This document shows positions 7,815 through 15,261 of a stretch of 40,214 nt of DNA, piece after piece. The number at the start of each line of letters is the position of its first letter. Position 1 is the first letter of the stretch. The translations under genes and the position numbers were made by a program. The DNA is from CF-161 sp035259145 (lineage in GTDB: Bacteria > Chloroflexota > Dormibacteria > Dormibacterales > Dormibacteraceae), in NCBI GenBank assembly GCA_035259145.1, contig DATFWQ010000183.1, positions 1-40,214 of the forward strand, written 5' to 3'. The notes beneath the pieces are model-generated. The model was not told the DNA's origin and searched no databases. It saw only the letters and a program-made list of their open reading frames with translations.

Positions 7815-8675
7815 TCAGCCCACGGCGGCAGCGCGCCGCACCGTGGCCTCGATCAGCCCGTAGGGCCGGTCCGTGGCGTGGAAGACCTCGTTGTCGTTCG
7901 TCAGGCCAAACGGGGCCAGGTCGACGGCAAAGTGGTGCTTGTTCGGCATCTCCAGGCGTACCTCGGCGATCTCAGGTCGCGCCTTCAGCACCGCGGTGGC
8001 CATCTCGTAGAGGGTCTGCTGCAGCGACAGGCTGCGCTGCTGCAGCGAGAACGCTTCCAGCAGGGCCTGCCGGGCCTCAGCGAAGCTCTCGGCCCACTGT
8101 ACGTTCAGCCCGGAGAAGCGCCATCGGGCATTTATGGCCGTCGCCAGGATGCGGTCACCGGTTTCTTCCAGCGTGGTGTAGCGATCTCTGGCGAAGCCTC
8201 TGAACTCGGAGCCCGCCGACCTGAGCATTACCAGGTCAGCCAGGCCCGAGACTGCTGTGGCGCCCTCGCCGTCGCACGTCACGGTGGTGAGCCTTCGCTC
8301 GGCCGAGGTGCGCACGAAAGAGTGCGGGTGGGGAGCGCCGCGGACATGGACGTGCGCCCATGGGTGCTCCTCGACCTCGACTCGGGCCTCGCGGACTGGG
8401 TCGCAGGTCCGGACGAAGTGCCAGGCCAGGCGGAGTGCGAACTCCTCGATCTCCCCAACCGGCGCTTCCTTGGCGAAGGCGAACACGGTGTTCTTTTGAG
8501 TGTCCGTGGGGAGGACGTTGGTGTTGTCGCCACGGACGTGGGCAGCTTCGAAGTCACCGGCAAGCGTGATGCTGACGCTGAGATCCCGGATCTCGTGGCG
8601 GTCATCGAGGCGCGCCACCCGAAGCAGCCGCGTCTCAGCCTTGCCGTAGCGGTTGTCGCCCAGGACGATGTTCAT
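7815..8675 (-). CDS. Urate oxidase (uricase)
   Basis: This cofactor-free oxidase converts urate, O2 and water to 5-hydroxyisourate and H2O2. The 286-residue protein shows both T-fold repeats, the family motif NVLPTDTQKNTVFAFAKE with the catalytic Thr, YGKAETRLLRV with the catalytic Lys near residue 12, and the C-terminal NKHHFAVDLAPFGLTNDNE with the active-site His. Start ATG 8675 lies three bases after the HIU hydrolase stop. Its H2O2 by-product gives a possible, untested reason for a peroxiredoxin-like selenoprotein at the operon end. It sits centrally in the purine operon, between the two enzymes that process its unstable product and the xanthine dehydrogenase that makes its substrate. Confidence 0.96.
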   Translation of the reverse strand: MNIVLGDNRYGKAETRLLRVARLDDRHEIRDLSVSITLAGDFEAAHVRGDNTNVLPTDTQKNTVFAFAKEAPVGEIEEFALRLAWHFVRTCDPVREARVEVEEHPWAHVHVRGAPHPHSFVRTSAERRLTTVTCDGEGATAVSGLADLVMLRSAGSEFRGFARDRYTTLEETGDRILATAINARWRFSGLNVQWAESFAEARQALLEAFSLQQRSLSLQQTLYEMATAVLKARPEIAEVRLEMPNKHHFAVDLAPFGLTNDNEVFHATDRPYGLIEATVRRAAAVG

Positions 8676-8678
8676 CGC

Positions 8679-9011
8679 TCAGCTGCCTCGGTAGGTCGTG
8701 TAGCCGAACGGGCCGAGGAGAATCGGCACGTGGTACCGCTGGGCGGCGTCTTTGACCTGGAAGGTGACGCTGATCTCGGGGTAGAAGGACTCTTTGAAGC
8801 GCCCGGCGGTGGCGAAGGTGAGGCGATAAGTTCCCGCGGTTGCCTCGGGTGCCTCCGGCCAGTCCCGGACTCGCCCATCGTCGTCGGTCGCCGCCTGGGC
8901 GAGCAGCTGCCAGGAGGCGCCGTCGTCGGCTCGACACTCGAGCCGGACATCAATTCGCGCAGCCGGCTCGCCCCTGGACAGGTCGAGCACGTGGGTCGTT
9001 ATGGTGTTCAT
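8679..9011 (-). CDS. 5-hydroxyisourate hydrolase (transthyretin-related)
   Basis: This 110-residue transthyretin-like enzyme opens 5-hydroxyisourate to OHCU (2-oxo-4-hydroxy-4-carboxy-5-ureidoimidazoline). It has the conserved start TTHVLDLSRGEPA with a catalytic His, the YHVPILLGPFGYTTYRGS ending, and the C-terminal YRGS tetrapeptide that separates HIU hydrolases from true transthyretins. No signal peptide is present, so it is cytoplasmic. Its ATG overlaps the OHCU decarboxylase stop as ATGA. Together with uricase and OHCU decarboxylase it forms the standard three-step route to S-allantoin. Confidence 0.96.
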   Translation of the reverse strand: MNTITTHVLDLSRGEPAARIDVRLECRADDGASWQLLAQAATDDDGRVRDWPEAPEATAGTYRLTFATAGRFKESFYPEISVTFQVKDAAQRYHVPILLGPFGYTTYRGS

Positions 9012-9502
9012 CGGACGAGGCGCTCGAGCCGTGACCGCGTGATCCTGGCCTGCTCGCCTGCGGCGATCCGGAGCTCGGTCTTTGCGTCGTTGTTCAGGCG
9101 CTCGCGCAGGGAAGCCAGCATCTCGTCCGCGCTGCGCCCGGAGGCGCAGATCAGAAAGACGCGGCCGAATTGCTCCTCGTAAGCACGATTCGCTTCGGCG
9201 AGGACGGCGAGCGTGTCCGCCGACGCAGCCGCCACCCTGGCCTGCTCACGACGTGCGCGCGGGTCGGCCGCCTCCAGCTGGCCGATGCGCGGATGGGCGG
9301 CGAACGCCTCTAGCCAATCCGATTCGTCCAGGGACCACCAGGCCTGCTCGGCGGCGTCATACAGCGCTGCGCTAGTGGCGTAGGGCCGTCCAGAGGCGAT
9401 GGCGACTGCCCAGCGCCGGGAGGCGCAGCAGGCTCTCAGCTCGGCCTCGGCTTCTGCCCGGGTGAGCTGGTTCAGCCGTTTGAGACCGCCGTGGTCGGTC
9501 AT
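9008..9502 (-). CDS. uraD: OHCU decarboxylase
   Basis: The enzyme decarboxylates OHCU stereospecifically to S-allantoin. The 164-residue all-helical protein has the AAHPRIG motif with the catalytic His, upstream SDWLEAFAAHPRIG with family-conserved spacing, and the helix NRAYEEQFGRVFLICASGRSADEML characteristic of the family. It overlaps the gene before it (DUF3830) and the gene after it (HIU hydrolase) by 4 nt each. Unlike Bacillus PucL, it is not fused to uricase. Confidence 0.95.
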   Translation of the reverse strand: MTDHGGLKRLNQLTRAEAEAELRACCASRRWAVAIASGRPYATSAALYDAAEQAWWSLDESDWLEAFAAHPRIGQLEAADPRARREQARVAAASADTLAVLAEANRAYEEQFGRVFLICASGRSADEMLASLRERLNNDAKTELRIAAGEQARITRSRLERLVR

Positions 9503-9915
9503 CGGGCTTCGAAGGTGATGTCCTGGGCGCCCTCCCAGAGGACTCGCTTGCCCAGCTCGGCCAGGTGCTCCTGTCCGTCCTGAACGGTTGCAAAGTGGTT
9601 GCCCGCGAGCTGGCCAACTTTGCTGGCGAAGACGGTGGCACCATAGGGGAGGAGGATCTCCGTCTCACTCATACCGCCTGGGTAGAGAAGGAGGTGGCCG
9701 GGGGCCGGGTGACTGGTGTGGTTCTCATAGCCGAGGTCGAGTTCATGGTCACCGAACGGAACCCAGCATGCCTCGCCGCTCCACCGGCCGTGAATCAGCT
9801 TGGCCCGAAGGGGGAGCATGGCGAGAAACGTGGCGCACGTCTGGGGGGCCGCCGCAGTCTCGAGGCAGGCGATGAGATGGTAGCCGGCCACGTGGATGTG
9901 GATCGTGCGAGCCAT
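9499..9915 (-). CDS. DUF3830 family protein (cyclophilin-like fold), first gene of the urate operon
   Basis: A 138-residue protein starting MARTIHIHVAGYH. It matches the DUF3830 family, whose structures resemble cyclophilin; visible blocks are FLAMLPLRAKLIHGRWSGEACW, SHPAPGHLLLYPGG and EILLPYGATVFASKVGQLAGNHFA. No catalytic function is established. It is the first cistron after the divergent promoter and overlaps uraD by 4 nt, so it is made together with the uricase pathway. DUF3830 proteins are also met near hydantoinase and amidohydrolase genes, so a role in handling ureides or pathway intermediates is a reasonable guess. A longer upstream reading (to 10065) runs through the promoter and is unlikely. 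Confidence 0.8.
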   Translation of the reverse strand: MARTIHIHVAGYHLIACLETAAAPQTCATFLAMLPLRAKLIHGRWSGEACWVPFGDHELDLGYENHTSHPAPGHLLLYPGGMSETEILLPYGATVFASKVGQLAGNHFATVQDGQEHLAELGKRVLWEGAQDITFEAR

Positions 9916-9932
9916 GACAGCGCCTGCGGCCG

Positions 9933-9961
9933 AGTGTAGCATCGCAATGGATAGTGGACAA
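9933..9961 (-). promoter_or_regulatory. Sigma70-type promoter of the urate operon
   Basis: On the minus strand, TTGTCC (9961-9956), a 17-bp spacer and TACACT (9938-9933) form a good -35/-10 pair. Transcription would start near 9926, leaving a leader of only about 11 nt before ATG 9915. The same TACACT -10 occurs before nrdJ and rmuC. Confidence 0.6.
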
Positions 9962-9967
9962 TCCACT
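9953..9967. promoter_or_regulatory. Candidate operator palindrome over the -35 box
   Basis: AGTGGA-CAA-TCCACT is a perfect 6-bp inverted repeat with a 3-bp centre. It covers the -35 of the urate operon in the intergenic region shared with the GntR/FCD regulator. The position fits repression, with an effector such as urate or allantoin relieving it. That GntR binds here is inferred from position. Confidence 0.5.
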
Positions 9968-10012
9968 TGCGCTGAAGACTCCCGAAATGCTGCCGGAACC
10001 ACTGCAACCCCC

Positions 10013-10033
10013 GCCCGCCCTTGGGGGGCGGGC
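10013..10033. other. GC-rich hairpin in the divergent intergenic region
   Basis: GCCCGCCC (10013-10020) pairs with GGGCGGGC (10026-10033) across a TTGGG loop. An A-run follows on the plus strand, so on the minus strand a T-run precedes the hairpin. It is therefore not a standard terminator in either direction. Function unknown. Confidence 0.4.
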
Positions 10034-10180
10034 CCAAAAATACGGCCGCCGAAAGCGGCTGTCAACGGTGGTCGTTAAGTTAAGCGCGACTTGCCGGCGA
10101 TCGGCCCTTTCCGGCGTCAAGAAATGGTCCCTGTGCCGGGAATCGGCCCTCATTGATCATCGCAGCAGCGGCTGGACGCG

Positions 10181-10900
10181 ATGACAGTGCCCGAGGGCCA
10201 TCTGGTGGCCATCGAGCGAATGGACGTCTTCCGCGAGGTTCTGTTCAGGATCGACCAGCACATCGAAAGCAATCACCTGAAGCCGGGCGACCGGCTGCCC
10301 AGCGACCGCGAGCTGGCCTCCGCGCTCCAGGTGAGCCGCCCACTTGTCCGCCAGGCGATCAAGGTCCTGGAAAGCCTGGGGCGAGTCACCGCCCAGCAGG
10401 GTTCCGGCACCTACGTTCAGGCGGCCAGCCATCGCGTGGCCGTGAGGGAGCTCATGCGCGGGCTGGCCTTTGACAGAGAGCTGATGCGGCAGGTCTTGCC
10501 TGTCCGAATCGCCATCGAGCTCGAGGTGCTGCGGGCTGCGTTCGAGCGGCGTACTCCGGCCAACCTTGGCCTGCTCCGCAGTGCGCTCGACCAGCGCGAG
10601 CGCCAACTCGCCGACGACGTCCAGGAGGCAAGCCTCGACCTGACGTTCGAAGCCACGCTGGGCCGTGTGTGTGGCAACGAGGTGCTGCGCCGGCTGCAGG
10701 CCCTGGTCCACGACGTCTGGCTGGAGGCTCAGATCGCGGAGGGTTTGGCTCCGGGAGGGCTCTCCAGACTGCATCGCGAGCATCGACAGGTTTTCGAAGC
10801 CTTCGCAGCCGGCGAGCTCCATGAGGCGATCAGCCGATTTCGTGACCACCTGAGCAATCTATCGGGGCCCGACGGCCGCCCCGACGAGGCGGATGGCTGA
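10181..10900 (+). CDS. GntR-family transcriptional regulator, FCD (FadR) subfamily
   Basis: A 239-residue regulator. The N-terminal winged helix-turn-helix (about residues 20-85) has the GntR signature LKPGDRLPSDRELASALQVSRPLVRQAIKVLESLGRV followed by the wing QGSGTYV. The C-terminal half is a helical FCD ligand domain (about 95-230) with metal-site-like histidines in LHREHRQVFEAF and FRDHLSNL. It is transcribed divergently from the uricase operon and overlaps allantoinase by 8 nt, so it is most likely the local regulator sensing a purine catabolite. Start ATG 10181 lacks a strong Shine-Dalgarno; an in-frame GTG at 10187 is possible. Confidence 0.9.
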   Translation: MTVPEGHLVAIERMDVFREVLFRIDQHIESNHLKPGDRLPSDRELASALQVSRPLVRQAIKVLESLGRVTAQQGSGTYVQAASHRVAVRELMRGLAFDRELMRQVLPVRIAIELEVLRAAFERRTPANLGLLRSALDQRERQLADDVQEASLDLTFEATLGRVCGNEVLRRLQALVHDVWLEAQIAEGLAPGGLSRLHREHRQVFEAFAAGELHEAISRFRDHLSNLSGPDGRPDEADG

Positions 10901-12248
10901 GGCCGACCTGATCGTCCGCAACGGAACCATCGTGCTGGCGGAAGAGCCGGCGAGCGCGAACGATGTCGCCGTCGCCGACGGCCGAATTACCGCGATCGGT
11001 CCCAACCTTCGGACGAGCGCAGCCGCAGAGATCGACGCGAGCGGACTTCACGTGTTTCCCGGGGGCGTCGATCCCCACGTCCACTTCAACGAGCCCGGAC
11101 GCGCCGACTGGGAGGGCATCGCGACCGGCTCTCGGTCACTGGCGCGCGGCGGTTTCACAACGTACGTCGACATGCCGCTCAACAGCTCGCCCGTAACCGT
11201 GGACGAGGAGGCCTTCGACCTCAAGCTACGGGCAGCCAGCACCTCCTCGCTGGTCGATTTCGGACTCTGGGGCGGTCTGGTGCCGGGCAAGCTTCGCCAT
11301 ATCGAGGGGCTGGTCCGCAGAGGGGTGCTGGGCTTCAAGGCGTTCATGTGCGACAGCGGTATCGCCGAGTTTCCAGCAGCCGACGACATGACCCTTTGCG
11401 AGGGGATGCGGCGCTGCGCGGAGGTGGGGTCGCCAGTTCTGGTTCATGCCGAAAACGCGGCGCTCGTGGGAGAACTGGGAAGGCGGGCGGTTGCCGCCGG
11501 CCGCGTCGGGCCTCGAGACTTCGCGGCCTCCAGGCCGATCGTGGCTGAGGTGGAAGCGATCTCGCGCGCTCTGTTCTTTGCCGGCGAGACCGGCTGCGCG
11601 GTGCACATAGTCCACGTGAGCACCGCCCGGGGGGTCGAGCTGATAGAACGGGCTCGAGCAAACGGGCTCGACGCGAGCTGGGAGACCTGCCCTCACTACC
11701 TGCTGCTCTGCGAGGCCGACCTCGACGAGCTGGGTACGATGGCCAAGTGCGCGCCCCCGCTGCGCTCGGCGTTAGATCGGGACGCGCTCTGGGAGGCGAT
11801 CGGCCCCGGCCGCCTGGGGATCGTCGCATCAGACCACTCGCCGTGCCCGCCGGAGCTGAAACGCGGCGGCGACTTCTTCAAAGTTTGGGGAGGAATCTCG
11901 GGCTGCCAGACGACCATGCAGCTGCTGCTGGCGCACGGTCACGCGCGGCGAGGCCTGGGGTTGCAGGCCGTAGCCCGTCTCACGGCGGCCAATGCGGCGC
12001 TTCGCTTTCGCCTCAGCGGCAAGGGCGCGGTTGAGGTAGGCAAGGACGCCGACCTCGTACTGATGGACCTCTCAGACGAGTGGGCCCTGAGCGCCGGCGA
12101 GCTCGGCTATCGCCATCGGCAGAGCCCCTTCGTCGGGTGGGCGCTGCGCGGCCGCGTGCTGCGAACGCTCCTGCGGGGAAGGACGGTGGTCGCCGACGGC
12201 CGGGTTGTCTCGCCGCCAGCCGGAAGGCTCGTCACGAGAGCCACTTGA
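10893..12248 (+). CDS. Allantoinase (cyclic amidohydrolase)
   Basis: Hydrolyses allantoin to allantoate, the step after OHCU decarboxylase. The 451-residue protein has the dihydroorotase-like fold: GGVDPHVHFNEPGRADWEG (first metal His pair), YVDMPLNSSP, GFKAFM (the Lys expected to be carboxylated), VLVHAENAAL, IVHVSTARGVEL, ETCPHYLLL and VASDHSPCPPELK with the Asp. The N(S)SPVT and SDHSPC runs favour allantoinase over dihydropyrimidinase or dihydroorotase. ATG 10893 lies inside the end of gntR, so the two are coupled. No allantoate amidohydrolase or ureidoglycolate enzyme is visible in the window. The stop overlaps the convergent GH13 gene by 17 nt. Confidence 0.92.
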   Translation: MAEADLIVRNGTIVLAEEPASANDVAVADGRITAIGPNLRTSAAAEIDASGLHVFPGGVDPHVHFNEPGRADWEGIATGSRSLARGGFTTYVDMPLNSSPVTVDEEAFDLKLRAASTSSLVDFGLWGGLVPGKLRHIEGLVRRGVLGFKAFMCDSGIAEFPAADDMTLCEGMRRCAEVGSPVLVHAENAALVGELGRRAVAAGRVGPRDFAASRPIVAEVEAISRALFFAGETGCAVHIVHVSTARGVELIERARANGLDASWETCPHYLLLCEADLDELGTMAKCAPPLRSALDRDALWEAIGPGRLGIVASDHSPCPPELKRGGDFFKVWGGISGCQTTMQLLLAHGHARRGLGLQAVARLTAANAALRFRLSGKGAVEVGKDADLVLMDLSDEWALSAGELGYRHRQSPFVGWALRGRVLRTLLRGRTVVADGRVVSPPAGRLVTRAT

Positions 12249-13875
12249 ACTCATAGGCATCGAGCGTCTCACCACCCGCTCGCAGCGGCTGGTCCGACAG
12301 GTTGTGCAGGCAAAGGACCGAGTGCTCCCCATCGGTCGACGTGCGTTTCAACGCGAACACGCGGGGGTCAAGATCGAGGATCTCACAGCCGGCAGAGGGA
12401 TGGAACGCACTGCTCGCCTGGCGCAATCCAAGCAGGGTCTTCATGCCCCGCAGCACTCGGGCTCGCATCGAGAAAGGATCGGCGAGCTCGCGGTCCAGGT
12501 CGTCGCGAAGGAACCTCTGGCGGTTGATCCGGCGTGGGACACCGCTCGAGCGCGCCCCGGCCTGATCGCCGCGTGACCCGAAGAGCGAATGAAAGTAGAT
12601 GCCCGGGACGCCCGGCATTGCCAGCATCAGGGCATGGGCAACGAGGAATCGAGCGATCTGTGTCTCAGCAGGCTCATCGGAGGCAGGATCGGACAGCGCG
12701 TCGAAGTAGTTGATGTTGAGCTCATAAGGGCTCCTGGAGCCGTGGGGGTTGTTCTTGTAGGAAACGAGGCCGCCGTGTGCCTGCGTGCGCTCCACCAGGG
12801 ACTCGATCTGAGCCTCGCTCAGAATGCCCCGCGCAGGGTTCACCCCGATTCCGTCGTGGGAGGCGAGAAAGTTGAGGAACGTCACCGCTTGCGATGGCAG
12901 CGCCAGCGACGCTGCCCAGCGGCTGAGAGCCTCGGCGCTGCCCGCCGACAGCGCGTGCAGGACGAGTGGCGGAAGCGCGAAGTTGTAAACGAGCTGCGCT
13001 TCGTTCAAGCCATCCCCGAAGTAGGACACGTTGTCGCGGTGGGGGACGTTGGTCTCTGTGATCAGCATCACTTGCGGCGCCACCTCGTCGAGCAGCGAGC
13101 GCCAGAGCTGGACGATGCGGTGTGTTTGTGGGAGGTGAATGCAGGGCGTGTCGATCTCCTTCCAGAGGTAGGCGATTGCATCCAGCCGTATGAATCGAGC
13201 ACCCCGCGCGACGTAGAAAAGCAGGACATCGATCAGCGAAAGCAGCACCTTGGGCTCGTGGAGGTTCAAATCCACCTGGTCAGCGCTGAACGTTGTCCAG
13301 ACCTTCCTCTCTCCTGCGGCAGTTGTGAAGGGCGTGAGCAAGGGAAGCGCGCGTGGCCGCACGACCTTGCTGAGATCCGGGGCGTCATCGACCGTGATGA
13401 ACCAGCTCCGGTACCGTGGATCGTCGCGGAGGAAGCCCCGAAACCATTCGCTTTCAGCTGAGACATGATTGAAGACAGCGTCGAACATGAGCTGAAACCG
13501 CTCCCCGATGCGGCTGACGTCGTGCCACCCACCCAGACCGGAGTCGACCGCGTAGTAGTCGACGACTGAGAAGCCGTCGTCCGAGGAATATGGATAAAAG
13601 GGCAGCAGGTGAACAGCGCTCACCACGCCCGACACGTGCTCGGCCAGGAAGGCGCTGAGTGTCCGGAGGTGCGGCGCACCTACCTCGCGTACCTGATCTC
13701 CGTACGTGATCAGAATCGAGTCGCGCTGCGTCAGATGGAGAGTCGAGTTCCGGTCGGGGGGTCGGGAGGACACCTGCAAGTGGTGCGCCATCAGCTGCCG
13801 GACACGCGGCTCAATCTTGGCGGCCGTCGCGGCGCCGTAGAGAAACTCGAGGTGGTCTGCGATCGTTTGGGTCAT
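12232..13875 (-). CDS. GH13 subfamily 18 sugar phosphorylase (glucosylglycerate/sucrose phosphorylase type)
   Basis: A 547-residue (b/a)8 glycoside phosphorylase. Catalytic residues by motif: nucleophile D232 in FIRLDAIAYLWKE, acid/base E274 in LITETNVPH and transition-state Asp D341 in LASHDGIGV. The opening LITYGDQVREVGAPHLRTLSAFL and HLLPFYPYSSDDGFSVVDY are typical of subfamily 18, which phosphorolyses sucrose, sucrose 6'-phosphate, glucosylglycerol or glucosylglycerate to glucose 1-phosphate. The length (547) is closer to glucosylglycerate phosphorylases (about 550-560) than to sucrose phosphorylases (about 490-505), so that substrate is my first guess. No signal peptide is present, so it is cytoplasmic. 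A small CBM21-like gene lies divergently 180 bp away. Confidence 0.88.
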   Translation of the reverse strand: MTQTIADHLEFLYGAATAAKIEPRVRQLMAHHLQVSSRPPDRNSTLHLTQRDSILITYGDQVREVGAPHLRTLSAFLAEHVSGVVSAVHLLPFYPYSSDDGFSVVDYYAVDSGLGGWHDVSRIGERFQLMFDAVFNHVSAESEWFRGFLRDDPRYRSWFITVDDAPDLSKVVRPRALPLLTPFTTAAGERKVWTTFSADQVDLNLHEPKVLLSLIDVLLFYVARGARFIRLDAIAYLWKEIDTPCIHLPQTHRIVQLWRSLLDEVAPQVMLITETNVPHRDNVSYFGDGLNEAQLVYNFALPPLVLHALSAGSAEALSRWAASLALPSQAVTFLNFLASHDGIGVNPARGILSEAQIESLVERTQAHGGLVSYKNNPHGSRSPYELNINYFDALSDPASDEPAETQIARFLVAHALMLAMPGVPGIYFHSLFGSRGDQAGARSSGVPRRINRQRFLRDDLDRELADPFSMRARVLRGMKTLLGLRQASSAFHPSAGCEILDLDPRVFALKRTSTDGEHSVLCLHNLSDQPLRAGGETLDAYEFKWLS

Positions 13876-14057
13876 CCTGTTCGTCAGTCAGCGCCGTCCG
13901 ATAGAGGCGGCGCCAGCCCCTCACTCCAGCACATATATATAGCGACGCCCTGATAGTGTGGACCGCACCAGCGCGCCTCCTGGCGGGCGGCTATCATGCT
14001 TGTGGACACCGCAACCGACCAGCAACGCCCTGATCACGACCCTGCAAGGAGACCCAG

Positions 14058-14492
14058 ATGACTACCAGCACCAAGTCGCCCAAGCGTGCGAATTCGACGA
14101 CCGCAGCCCGCGGGCGGCCGAAGAGCCGAGCCACGGATTCCCGGCCCGGCGCTGTGCCCAGCCCGGAGATGGTCAACCTCTTCGAGGAAGCCCCAGCTCC
14201 GACCGGGCTGCTCGCCAAGGCCTGGGTCCGGAATGTCGCCTACGACAAAAAGGTCTGGCTGGATGTCGACCTGCTCGGTCAGGCCGGCGAGCCGCTCCAC
14301 TCCGATATCTTGCCCCTGCGGTACCTGGAGCCGGCCGGGGGAAGCGGAGATTTCTTCCTTGCAGACGTCCCCTTTCCGGCGCCGGCCCGCACGGCCCGGA
14401 GGGCGTCCGCCCACGAACTGCGATACCGGCTGTACTACGAGGTCGAGGGCCAGACCTTCACGGACGGCCTCTGCCACCACAACCGGCTGTAG
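14058..14492 (+). CDS. Small protein with CBM21-like carbohydrate-binding fold
   Basis: A 144-residue protein from ATG 14058, with AAGGAG six bases upstream. Residues 1-45 are a basic, Ser/Thr/Pro-rich, probably disordered tail. From about residue 50 a b-sandwich pattern appears: KAWVRNVAYDKKVWLDVDLL, PLRYLEP, GDFFLADVPFP, then ELRYRLYYEVEGQTFTDGLCHHNRL. This resembles the CBM21 arrangement (V-x-N-x-A-[FY]-x-K-x-V, then F-x-F and a Y-x-V-x-G-x-x-x-x-D-x-x-x-x-N ending) known from glycogen-targeting phosphatase subunits and starch-binding domains. Binding to glycogen or another a-glucan is inferred. The neighbour is a GH13 phosphorylase transcribed the other way. Confidence 0.7.
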   Translation: MTTSTKSPKRANSTTAARGRPKSRATDSRPGAVPSPEMVNLFEEAPAPTGLLAKAWVRNVAYDKKVWLDVDLLGQAGEPLHSDILPLRYLEPAGGSGDFFLADVPFPAPARTARRASAHELRYRLYYEVEGQTFTDGLCHHNRL

Positions 14493-14801
14493 CGCCCAGG
14501 ACCCGTTCTTCTCGAGAAGTCCAGAACGTAGCTCAGCTGGATCTTCTGCAAGCGGGTGGAAGCCGTCGGCAGGGGCCAATGGCCACGCCGACCGGGACCC
14601 CCTGCCGACGTCCGCCCCACGTCAGTCCTGGCCTGACCCTCCTATCAGAACGGTGCAGGATGCCGGGCGCGTCACTGCGGCAGCGAGGTCGAGGAGGCAT
14701 CGGGGATCGGGTCGATGCGCCTTCACGGTCTTCCCCACATGTCCACGCGTGCCTCTGACTCGGGCTGGGTTGCCGCCGGAGCGGGTATGCTCGATGGCCG
14801 G
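14493..14801. other. Intergenic spacer with a long inverted repeat
   Basis: No convincing gene was found between the CBM21-like gene and tRNA-Pro. The spacer holds the inverted repeat at 14564-14610 and a short tRNA-like string at 14528-14542 that does not fold. Confidence 0.5.
14564..14610. repeat. 12-bp inverted repeat (large stem-loop)
   Basis: CGTCGGCAGGGG (14564-14575) is exactly complementary to CCCCTGCCGACG (14599-14610), with a 23-nt loop that itself holds GGCC-AAT-GGCC. It lies about 70 nt after the stop of the CBM21-like gene. No T-tract follows, so it would be a non-canonical 3' end or an RNA-stabilising stem. Confidence 0.6.
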
Positions 14802-14878
14802 CGGGCGGTGGCTTAGCCCGGAAAAGCGCCTGGTTTGGGACCAGGAGATCGGCGGTTCGAATCCGCCCCGCCCGACCA
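14802..14878 (+). tRNA. tRNA-Pro (anticodon UGG)
   Basis: A 77-nt cloverleaf with encoded CCA. The acceptor CGGGCGG (14802-14808) pairs with CCGCCCG (14868-14874). The D-stem is GCTT/AAGC, the anticodon stem CCTGG/CCAGG with loop TTTGGGA (anticodon TGG), the variable region AGATC and the T-stem GGCGG/CCGCC with loop TTCGAAT. The discriminator base is A at 14875. Confidence 0.97.
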
Positions 14879-15042
14879 ACCCACTTCGCGCCAGCGGTTT
14901 TGAACTCGTATGAGCCGCCACGCAACCGTCCTGGAGGCGAAGGGGGAGGGCGTGGAGCCCCCTGGAAACTGCGCGAGAGTTAAGAAGAGGCTTGCACACT
15001 GGCCTACTGATCTGGAGGTGGCGCGCGCAGTTTCCTTGTCAA

Positions 15043-15261
15043 TTAGCGGAGGGATCTGAAGCCCGCGCGGACCTCTTCTGAAAAGAGTTGCGGCTGCTCC
15101 CAAGCGACGAAGTGACCGCCTCGGTCGAGCTTGTTGTAGTGGATGAGATTGTGAGGATACGCGCGCTCTGCCCAGCTCCGCGGGGCTTGATAGAGCTCGT
15201 CGGGAAAGACGCTCATGGCAAACGGAATCGATATGTTCTTGGCGTCGAAGAAGTCTGCGTT
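15043..15261 (-). pseudogene. Relic of an epoxide hydrolase (a/b-hydrolase), C-terminal fragment
   Basis: The last 70 or so codons of the minus-strand frame read FFDAKNISIPFAMSVFPDEL, then YQAPRSWAERAYP, HYNKLDRGGHFVAWEQP and LFSEEVRAGFRSLR. This is the C-terminus of EHN-type epoxide hydrolases, including the catalytic His of GGHFxAWEQP. Upstream of about 15261 the frame loses any resemblance to the family: no nucleophile elbow and no EHN N-domain are found in any frame. About 300 residues are missing, so this is a truncated, decayed copy just downstream of a tRNA gene. The surviving part is well conserved, so decay may be recent. Confidence 0.75.

Noticed and set aside
14528..14542. tRNA-like string GTAGCTCAGCTGGAT
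   Set aside because: No matching D-stem partner, anticodon arm, T-arm or acceptor can be formed; at most a tRNA relic or chance.
14622..14999. Minus-strand open frame across the tRNA-Pro gene (GGFEPPISWSQ-like peptide)
   Set aside because: This is the well-known artefact from translating a tRNA complement.
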